47,628 nucleotides of DNA from Chitinophagaceae bacterium (GTDB lineage Bacteria; Bacteroidota; Bacteroidia; Chitinophagales; Chitinophagaceae): positions 1 through 47,628 of the forward strand of contig SHWT01000003.1 in NCBI GenBank assembly GCA_009693715.1, in the 5' to 3' direction. The stretch's first letter is position 1. Each line of letters starts with the position of its first letter. This document shows positions 40,585-47,628 of this stretch, one piece after another. A program made the translations under genes and the position numbers. A model generated the notes under the pieces. It made no database searches. It was not told the DNA's origin and was given only the letters and a program-made list of their open reading frames with translations.

Positions 40585-40631
40585 ATCGTATTAACAACCC
40601 TAATTTTTCTAATTAGGGTTGTTAATACGAT
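40585..40631. repeat. Perfect 21-bp inverted repeat spanning the dipeptidase stop codon
   Basis: atcgtattaacaaccctaatt (40585-40605), loop tttct, aattagggttgttaatacgat (40611-40631). Confidence 0.9.
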
Positions 40632-41766
40632 AAACGCGTAAAAAATTCCCACCCAATACTTTACTAATATCTTTATTGGAATAACCTCTAGCAATTAACG
40701 CTTTTGTAAACACTGGAAAGTCAGCCACTGTTTTTAATTCCTTGGGTGCTGAGTTGATACCATCAAAATCGGAGCCCAATCCAACATGATCCACACCCAC
40801 TAATTTAACAATATGATCAAAGTGCTGCATGAGTTGTTCTAGGTCAGGTTTGATAGCAACACTTTCGCTTGGGTATTTATCTGAAATCATCGTGAATGCA
40901 TATTCGCGTTGAATGCCTGTTGCTAGCAAAGAATCAATTTCTTTCGCATGATTTTTTCTAAAGGCCGCATCTTTTTTTGAAAAATTACTATCCACAAAAC
41001 CAGAGAAAAAATTTAAATGGATCACGCCGCCACTTTTTCCTATCGCAATAATTTGATCATCTTTTAAATTTCTTGAAACAGGACAAATACTATACGCATT
41101 ACTATGTGAAGCAATGACGGGTTTATTGGTCGTATGAATGGCATCCCAAAAAGTGGCTTCGCCCACATGCGATACATCCACCATTATTCCCAGCTGATTC
41201 ATGCGTTGTATAATTTCTTTCCCAAATGTATTTAGCCCTTTTTTTCGGGTGAAATCTGGATTTTTTTCATCTGCGTGTGAACTTGCCCAACTTGGAGAAT
41301 TATTCCATGTAAGGGTCATGTACCTAACACCACGTGCATAAAAAGTATCCAACCTATTAATATCATCTTCAATCATATGACCACCTTCAACACCATACTG
41401 GGCAATAAATTTATTTTTCTTCAATGCTTTTTGAATTTCTTTCCAAGTTTTCGCTACCACCATTTTATCCCGATTTCGTGCAGCAACAGCATCAATTGTA
41501 TCCATTTCGCGCATGGCCCATGCATAGGGATTTACTTTTCCTCCATCACACCAAATGGAAAATAATTGATAATCAACACCGCCTTGCTTAAAACGAGCCA
41601 AATCTGAATGATTAATTCCCTTCAAATCCTGATCCAGGCTTACTTTTTTCTCGATACAAGCAGTAACACAGTCATTATGCGCGTCAACAAGTACTGATTT
41701 AAAATGGATCGCCTGCGCGCTTGCACTAGCTGAAACGAGGAGTAAAAGGGCGGCTAAATATTTCAT
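40609..41766 (-). CDS. Membrane dipeptidase (peptidase M19, renal dipeptidase family)
   Basis: Signal peptide MKYLAALLLLVSASASAQA; VDAHNDCVTAC, YGVEGGHMIEDD, MVDVSHVGEATFWDAI, IASHSNAYSICPVSRNLKDDQI, VGLGSDFDGI. Start moved from 41814. Confidence 0.92.
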   Translation of the reverse strand: MKYLAALLLLVSASASAQAIHFKSVLVDAHNDCVTACIEKKVSLDQDLKGINHSDLARFKQGGVDYQLFSIWCDGGKVNPYAWAMREMDTIDAVAARNRDKMVVAKTWKEIQKALKKNKFIAQYGVEGGHMIEDDINRLDTFYARGVRYMTLTWNNSPSWASSHADEKNPDFTRKKGLNTFGKEIIQRMNQLGIMVDVSHVGEATFWDAIHTTNKPVIASHSNAYSICPVSRNLKDDQIIAIGKSGGVIHLNFFSGFVDSNFSKKDAAFRKNHAKEIDSLLATGIQREYAFTMISDKYPSESVAIKPDLEQLMQHFDHIVKLVGVDHVGLGSDFDGINSAPKELKTVADFPVFTKALIARGYSNKDISKVLGGNFLRVYRINNPN

Positions 41767-41775
41767 ACAATAGGA

Positions 41776-41809
41776 TTGTTTTAATTGACAACTAAAATAA
41801 CTATTTTTG
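41776..41809 (+). promoter_or_regulatory. Putative Bacteroidota promoter for prfA
   Basis: TTG 41776-41778, 23-nt spacer, TATTTTTG 41802-41809; prfA ATG at 41827. Confidence 0.45.
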
Positions 41810-41826
41810 CCCACAGAAAAACGACT

Positions 41827-42891
41827 ATGTTAGATAAATTAGAAGCCATACAAGCTAGGTTTGAACAAGTGGGCGTGGCTTTGACCAACCCTGAAATCAT
41901 TAATAACCAATCGGAGTTTGGTAAGTTGAGCAAAGAGTACCGCTCTTTGGAAAAAATCATGCAACCTTTTGAGCGTTATAAAAGAGTTTTAGCGGATCAT
42001 CAATTTGCCAAAGAGAGCTTAAATGGAGATGATCCAGAGATGCGTGAACTAGGTAAGCTTGAATTGCCAGCATTAGAAGACGAGAAAATACAATTAGAAA
42101 AGGACTTAACTAAATTATTAATACCTAAGGATCCGCAGGATGATAAAAATGCAATTATAGAATTAAGAGCGGGCACTGGTGGAGACGAAGCAAGTTTATT
42201 CGTAGGTGATTTATTAACCATGTATACCAGGTATTGTCAAAAGAAGGGATGGAAAGTTGCCATTGCAAGTGAGAGTGAAGGAACGGTGGGTGGTTATAAG
42301 GAAGTAATATTAGAAGTAGCAGGTGAAGATGTTTATGGCACTATGAAATTTGAAAGTGGCGTACATCGTGTGCAACGTGTACCAAGTACAGAAACACAAG
42401 GCAGGGTGCATACCTCTGCTGCTACTGTTGCGGTAATGCCAGAAGCGGAGGAAGTTGATTTTGTATTGAATCCTGCAGATGTAAAAATGGAAACTTCCCG
42501 AAGTGGTGGTGCGGGCGGTCAAAACGTAAATAAAGTAGAGACCAAAGTAATGTTAACGCATATTCCTACAGGTACGGTGATTATTTGTCAAACAGAAAGA
42601 TCGCAGTTAGGCAATAGAGAAAAAGCCATGGGTATGATGCGTACCAAATTATTTGAAGAGCAGGTACGCAAGCAGGAGGATGAAATTTCGCGTCATCGTA
42701 AAACATTGGTAAGCACAGGTGATCGTAGTGCAAAAATTAGAACTTATAATTGGCCACAAGGAAGGGTGACAGACCATCGCGTAGGGGTCACTTCTTATAA
42801 TTTAGATGCGGTTATCAATGGGGAGATTGAAGAATTTATTGAAGCATTACAAGTAGCTGAGAATGCAGAAAAAATGTTGGTACAAAACTAA
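41827..42891 (+). CDS. prfA: Peptide chain release factor 1
   Basis: GGQ motif ([19 protein letters not shown]), [31 protein letters not shown]. Start at MLDKLEAIQ. Confidence 0.97.
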   Translation: MLDKLEAIQARFEQVGVALTNPEIINNQSEFGKLSKEYRSLEKIMQPFERYKRVLADHQFAKESLNGDDPEMRELGKLELPALEDEKIQLEKDLTKLLIPKDPQDDKNAIIELRAGTGGDEASLFVGDLLTMYTRYCQKKGWKVAIASESEGTVGGYKEVILEVAGEDVYGTMKFESGVHRVQRVPSTETQGRVHTSAATVAVMPEAEEVDFVLNPADVKMETSRSGGAGGQNVNKVETKVMLTHIPTGTVIICQTERSQLGNREKAMGMMRTKLFEEQVRKQEDEISRHRKTLVSTGDRSAKIRTYNWPQGRVTDHRVGVTSYNLDAVINGEIEEFIEALQVAENAEKMLVQN

Positions 42892-43910
42892 TTTGTTCCT
42901 GCAATACTTTTTTCCCAATCCCAAGCGGTCCGCATCATATCATCTAAGGAGTATTTAATTTCCCAGCCTAGTTTTTTTACAGCGTAATCATTGTTGGCAT
43001 AAATCGCAACAATATCTCCTGCGCGTCTTGGTCCTATTTGATAATTCAGTGCAAGACCAGAAACTTTTTCAAATGCTTTAATGGCTTCAAGTACAGTAAT
43101 ACCATTGCCTGTGCCCAAATTAAAAATTTCACAACTCTTGGGCTGATTATTTTTTATTGAATATTGTAATGCCAAAGTATGCGCGCGTGCAATATCACAT
43201 ACATGAATATAATCACGAATACAACTACCATCGCGTGTATCGTAATCATCGCCATATACTTGCATCGTAGCTAATTTTCCTATTGCTGTTTGAGTAATGG
43301 CTGGAACTAAATTTTGGGGACGACCAATGGGTAATTCTCCAATGACTGTGGAAGGATGTGCGCCTACTGGATTAAAATAACGCAATAAAATGGTTGACAA
43401 TGATTCAACAAAAGCAGTATCCTTAATAATGCTTTCGCCCATTTGCTTGGTAGCGCCATATGGAGAAGCTGCGGGTTGTAATGGGGTTTGTTCGGTTACT
43501 GGTATGGAATCCGGGTTACCATAAACAGTACAAGAGGAAGAAAAAATAAAATGCATTGCATTGTACTTTACAGCCAACTTCAATAAGTTCACTAAGGAAA
43601 AAATATTATTTTCGTAATAGGCCAAAGGCATTTCTACGGATTCACCCACCGCTTTGTAGGCAGCGAAATGTATGACGCCGGTGATATTTGGATTTTCGGT
43701 AAATATGGATGCTGCTGCTTGCGCATTGGTCAAGTCAATATTGTAATTTTTTACTTTTTTTCCAGTGATTTTTTCAATACCCGCCAATGAATTTTCGGAT
43801 GACCTTGATAAATTATCAACTGAAATTACATTAAAGCCATTTTCAATTAAATCTACAATGGTATGTGCGCCAATATAACCACAACCACCTGTCACCAAAA
43901 TTGTTTGCAT
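42888..43910 (-). CDS. galE: UDP-glucose 4-epimerase
   Basis: 340 aa; [65 protein letters not shown]. Confidence 0.96.
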   Translation of the reverse strand: MQTILVTGGCGYIGAHTIVDLIENGFNVISVDNLSRSSENSLAGIEKITGKKVKNYNIDLTNAQAAASIFTENPNITGVIHFAAYKAVGESVEMPLAYYENNIFSLVNLLKLAVKYNAMHFIFSSSCTVYGNPDSIPVTEQTPLQPAASPYGATKQMGESIIKDTAFVESLSTILLRYFNPVGAHPSTVIGELPIGRPQNLVPAITQTAIGKLATMQVYGDDYDTRDGSCIRDYIHVCDIARAHTLALQYSIKNNQPKSCEIFNLGTGNGITVLEAIKAFEKVSGLALNYQIGPRRAGDIVAIYANNDYAVKKLGWEIKYSLDDMMRTAWDWEKSIAGTN

Positions 43911-43948
43911 GTTGAAAATTTAGTATACAAAGTAACGGAAAAATATCC

Positions 43949-44998
43949 TTAAGACATCGTGTTAGGTAATGTAAAACCTACCGTTGTGCCCACATTTACG
44001 GTGCTTCTGATGTGCATGGTTTCCTGATGTGCTTCTAAAATGTGTTTGCAGATGGCAAGTCCCAGGCCTGTGCCACCAATATCTCTACTTCGCGCATCGT
44101 CTGTTCTATAAAAACGCTCAGATAATCTTGGGATATGTTCCTCTGCGATACCAATACCATCATCGCTTATTTCAATCAACACTTTACCATCTTCCAAATT
44201 GTATACGCTGGCAATAATTTGGCCATCTATTTTTCCATACTTCGACGCATTAGAAAATATATTTACTAAAACTTGGTAAATTTTATTTTTATCAGCAAAT
44301 ACAGTGGTGGGTGATTCACTTCCTTTTTTAAAATGGAATTGAATATTTTTTTTGAGGCCCTTTACGCTTAAGTTTTGCGCCACTTCATTGATTAAATCCT
44401 GTATGATAAAGGAATGTTTTAATATAGGGTCCTTGCTTATTTCTAAATTAGTAATGGTATCTACATCATTTAATAACTGTACCAATCTTAAAACGTTCGC
44501 CTGTGCATGATGAATAAACTTGTCCCTTTGTGCAGGATTATTTATTTCGCCATCACTTAATAATTCAAGGTAACCCTGAATGGCAAAAATGGGGGTTTTA
44601 ATTTCGTGCGATAAATTTTGTAAAAACTCTTTTCTAAATTCCTCATTAGATTGAAGTGTAGCAATTTCCTTTGCTTTTTGAACAACCCATGCTTCCACAT
44701 CTTCTCTCACTTCATCCATTCCTTTTCTAGGAAGGATATATTTTTGATAAGCCTCTTCGCGTTTGGTTGCTTTTGTTTGTGCAATTAATTTATAGATCAA
44801 TTTTATTTTTCGATAAACAAAAAAATCTAAAATTTGATGTATTAATAAGTAAGCAAAAATAAAGCAGATTAAAAAATAAACCACCCAATAACGCCAATCA
44901 TGTATTAATAAAAAAACACTAGTAGCAATAATGACAGATAGCATTAGTGCAGTAAGTGCTGCTAATTGTTTGGGCGATAAATTTTTTTGTTTAAACAT
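43949..44998 (-). CDS. Sensor histidine kinase (PhoR-like)
   Basis: 349 aa; two TM, H-box FLQNLSHEIKTPIFAIQGYLELL, N box NIFSNASKYG, G boxes DDGIGIAEEHIP, GGTGLGLAICKHI. Confidence 0.93.
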   Translation of the reverse strand: MFKQKNLSPKQLAALTALMLSVIIATSVFLLIHDWRYWVVYFLICFIFAYLLIHQILDFFVYRKIKLIYKLIAQTKATKREEAYQKYILPRKGMDEVREDVEAWVVQKAKEIATLQSNEEFRKEFLQNLSHEIKTPIFAIQGYLELLSDGEINNPAQRDKFIHHAQANVLRLVQLLNDVDTITNLEISKDPILKHSFIIQDLINEVAQNLSVKGLKKNIQFHFKKGSESPTTVFADKNKIYQVLVNIFSNASKYGKIDGQIIASVYNLEDGKVLIEISDDGIGIAEEHIPRLSERFYRTDDARSRDIGGTGLGLAICKHILEAHQETMHIRSTVNVGTTVGFTLPNTMS

Positions 44999-45045
44999 GC
45001 ACCTGTGCCTTTATGTAGGCTGATACGAAGGTATCTATTTTGTCA

Positions 45046-45729
45046 CTAATAATCGAATTTGTAACCCACCCCTTTCACAGTGGTAATACAATCAATACCT
45101 AATTTCGCTCTTATTTTACGAATATGTACATCAATGGTGCGATCGCCTACGATAACATCATTGCCCCAAACTTGGGAAAGTATTTCGTTTCTTAAAAAGA
45201 CACGACCTTTTTGCGCGGCCAATAAATATAATAGTTCAAATTCTTTTTTAGCCAAAATATATTGCACCCCATTAAGGGCTGTTATGTATTGCGCAGGATC
45301 AATGGTTAAGCCATTGGTGGTAACAATTTTTGAATCGCCAGCAGCAGGTTGAATTCTTCTGAAAAGTGCAGTGATTCGACTTATTAAAACTTTAGGACTA
45401 ATTGGTTTTGATACAAAATCATCTCCGCCCAATTCAAGTCCTTTAATATGTGAATCCTCATCATTGAGTGCTGTCAATAATACGATTAGCGTTTTATCAA
45501 ACTGTGAATTGCTTCTTAAGTATTCGCAAACTTCAAATCCGGTTCGCTTTGGCATCATCACATCTAAAATAATACAATCTGGTTCAAATTGTTTTGCTTT
45601 TTCAATGGCCTCACTTCCGTCACATGCCGTTGTAATATCAAATCCAGCCTTCATCAAATGAAAACTTAATATTTCAATGATGTCGGGTTCGTCATCAGCA
45701 ATCAATATTTTTAAAGGAGCATCTGCCAT
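45046..45729 (-). CDS. Response regulator, OmpR/PhoB family
   Basis: Receiver domain (ILIADDEPDI, CIILDVMMPKRTGFEV, SKPISPKVL) plus winged helix (ILSQVWGNDVIVGDRTIDVHIRKIRAKLG). Start at MADAPLK. Confidence 0.94.
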   Translation of the reverse strand: MADAPLKILIADDEPDIIEILSFHLMKAGFDITTACDGSEAIEKAKQFEPDCIILDVMMPKRTGFEVCEYLRSNSQFDKTLIVLLTALNDEDSHIKGLELGGDDFVSKPISPKVLISRITALFRRIQPAAGDSKIVTTNGLTIDPAQYITALNGVQYILAKKEFELLYLLAAQKGRVFLRNEILSQVWGNDVIVGDRTIDVHIRKIRAKLGIDCITTVKGVGYKFDY

Positions 45730-45812
45730 AATTGGTACAAAAGTAATTCTTATAAAGCACAACCTTCCTGTTGCTGATTATTATCAAATTGTTAACTAAA
45801 TTACTTAAAGCC

Positions 45813-46466
45813 TTAATCCTTTAGTAGATACTTAATATAAGGGTTGTGTAATTTTTCTCTACCCCAGCTAGTGGCTGGCCCATGACCGGAATAAATAGTA
45901 AGGCTATCTGGTAAGGGAAAAATTTGTTCTTGGATACTTTTAACTAAGTCAATGGGGTTACTTCCGGGTAAATCGGTACGACCAACGCCATCCAAGAAAA
46001 TCAAATCGCCTCCAATGATAAAATCCTGTTTTTCATTGTAAAAACAAACGCTTCCAGGGGAGTGTCCTGGGGTAAGCAGTACTTTGAAGCTATCCTTTCC
46101 GAATGAAATAATTTCATCGGGTTGTATATACTGAACAGGGCCGGTATAGGGTTCGGTAGCTACGCCCCATTTAGCTGCGGCTTCGGGCAAGCGATCTAAA
46201 ACAATTTGTTCATTGGGATGAAAATGAGCAGCCAACTGGTAGGTGGTACTAATTAAATTATTTCCAAATACATGGTCTAAATGACAATGGGTATTTAATA
46301 ATAATTTGGGTGTTAATTGGTGTGTGCTAATAAAGTCAGTTAGCATTTTTTGTTCCATGCGAGTGTAACAACCGGGGTCGATAATAATGGCTTCTTTGTG
46401 CTCGTTATAAATAATATAAGTATTCTCTTGAAAAGCATTAAAACAAAATTCCTGAATCGTTAACAT
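45813..46466 (-). CDS. MBL-fold metallo-hydrolase (glyoxalase II-like)
   Basis: 217 aa; LLNTHCHLDHVFGN, LTPGHSPGSVCFY, IIGGDLIFLDGVGRTDLPGS, YSGHGPATSWGREK. Confidence 0.92.
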   Translation of the reverse strand: MLTIQEFCFNAFQENTYIIYNEHKEAIIIDPGCYTRMEQKMLTDFISTHQLTPKLLLNTHCHLDHVFGNNLISTTYQLAAHFHPNEQIVLDRLPEAAAKWGVATEPYTGPVQYIQPDEIISFGKDSFKVLLTPGHSPGSVCFYNEKQDFIIGGDLIFLDGVGRTDLPGSNPIDLVKSIQEQIFPLPDSLTIYSGHGPATSWGREKLHNPYIKYLLKD

Positions 46467-46471
46467 GTAAA

Positions 46472-47515
46472 TTATTTATTAGCACTTAAATGACCACAAA
46501 TATTTTTTACAATATATGGACCTTCATAAATAAATCCTGTCCAAATTTGTACCAATGAGGCGCCTGCGTCTATTTTTTGTTTCGCATCCGCGCCAGTGAA
46601 AATACCGCCACTGGCAATAATAGGAATATGGCCATTTAATCCTTTGTGTAAGTAGCTAAGTACCTCGGTTGACTTGGCTAGTAAAGGTTTTCCGCTGAGT
46701 CCACCTGCGCCAAATGTTTTAGAAGTAGCTAAGTTGGGCGCATTTAAAATAGTACGGTCAATGGTGGTATTGCTTGAAACTAATCCATCTATTTTTACTT
46801 CCTGTACCAATGAAGTAATATCATCCAATGCGCTGGTTTCTAAATCAGGTGCAATCTTTAGTAAAATGGGTTTATTATTTTTATTCAAGTTTTGTAATTC
46901 TGAAAAAATCTTTCTTAAGGATTCTTTTTCTTGCAATGCCCTTAATCCTGGTGTATTAGGGGAACTTACATTTACCACAAAATAATCAACTACTTCTTCG
47001 AGTCCTTTAAAATTGATGCAATAATCTTTCCAGGCATCTTCATTTTCGGTTACCTTATTTTTACCAATATTACCACCAATAATTAAATGGCTGTTTGATT
47101 TTAATTTTCGTTTTTTTAATCTTGTAGCAATGGCTTCCACGCCTTCATTATTAAATCCCATGCGATTGATTAAAGCTTGTTGACTTGGAAGTCGTAACAT
47201 TCTGGGTGTTGGATTGCCCAATTGTCCTTTAGGCGTCACCGTGCCTATTTCAACAAATCCAAATCCAAGTATTTCTAAAATGTCCAAATGCTCCGCATTT
47301 TTATCAAATCCTGCACCCAGTCCCACAGGGTTTGGGAAGGTTAAACCAAAATGGGTGCTACTCAAATCCTCGTTTTTATATTGAAATTGCCTAGCAAGCA
47401 GCTCGTTCATAAATGAAGGGACGCCTGTAGCTATATGTAAAGCCTTCATAGAAACGGTATGCGCGGTTTCAGGAGGCAATAAAAACAGTAGGTTTCGAAG
47501 CAAAGGATAGATCAT
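46472..47515 (-). CDS. pyrD: Dihydroorotate dehydrogenase (quinone)
   Basis: 347 aa; FGLTFPNPVGLGAGFDKNAEHLD, GTVTPKGQLGNPTPRMLRL, YFVVNVSSPNTPGLRALQ, SNTTIDRTIL, GGLSGKPLLAKSTEVLSYL. Confidence 0.97.
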   Translation of the reverse strand: MIYPLLRNLLFLLPPETAHTVSMKALHIATGVPSFMNELLARQFQYKNEDLSSTHFGLTFPNPVGLGAGFDKNAEHLDILEILGFGFVEIGTVTPKGQLGNPTPRMLRLPSQQALINRMGFNNEGVEAIATRLKKRKLKSNSHLIIGGNIGKNKVTENEDAWKDYCINFKGLEEVVDYFVVNVSSPNTPGLRALQEKESLRKIFSELQNLNKNNKPILLKIAPDLETSALDDITSLVQEVKIDGLVSSNTTIDRTILNAPNLATSKTFGAGGLSGKPLLAKSTEVLSYLHKGLNGHIPIIASGGIFTGADAKQKIDAGASLVQIWTGFIYEGPYIVKNICGHLSANK

Positions 47516-47628
47516 ATTGCAAATTTACAATGAAATATTTAGTTGCATAAACAACTGTTTATAAAAATCACTACATTTATGCTGGAATTAGTCAAGATTT
47601 TAAATATTTTTTATGCAAGAGGCGTATA

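Noticed and set aside
41785-41826. Upstream TTG extension of prfA
   Set aside because: The extension overlaps the promoter-like [17 protein letters not shown] is the canonical RF1 start.
47613-47628. Possible CDS start (atgcaagaggcgta) at the window edge
   Set aside because: Only five codons visible; cannot be supported.

Overview
This 47.6 kb window is a gene-dense chromosomal segment from a Bacteroidota bacterium, probably Chitinophagaceae-like. That placement is inferred from protein flavour and TAnnTTTG promoter-like boxes. Most of it is housekeeping: rpoN, gatB, alaS, ppc, the mreB-mreC-mreD-mrdA-rodA cell-shape cluster, purD, acs, eno, ftsB/divIC-like, nth, a 2-oxoacid:acceptor oxidoreductase alpha subunit, an E1 alpha/beta fusion, prfA, galE, a two-component system and pyrD. 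I saw no rRNA, tRNA, CRISPR array, IS/transposase, prophage or defence island, and I cannot support a clearly new multi-gene system. The items most worth a second look are: (1) two adjacent, mutually related, roughly 180 bp imperfect palindromic elements between the convergent POT-transporter and acs genes; (2) a secreted protein combining a TonB-receptor-plug-like segment with two PDZ domains and no barrel or protease; (3) an acs / MHS-family transporter / small membrane protein locus resembling acs-yjcH-actP, whose transporter carries a ~105 aa soluble insertion; (4) a divergent PAP2-like membrane protein in the rpoN gene string; (5) a PEP carboxylase with altered signature motifs; (6) a perfect 21-bp inverted duplication of the 3' end of a dipeptidase gene; (7) a terminator whose T-tract abuts the divIC-like start codon.
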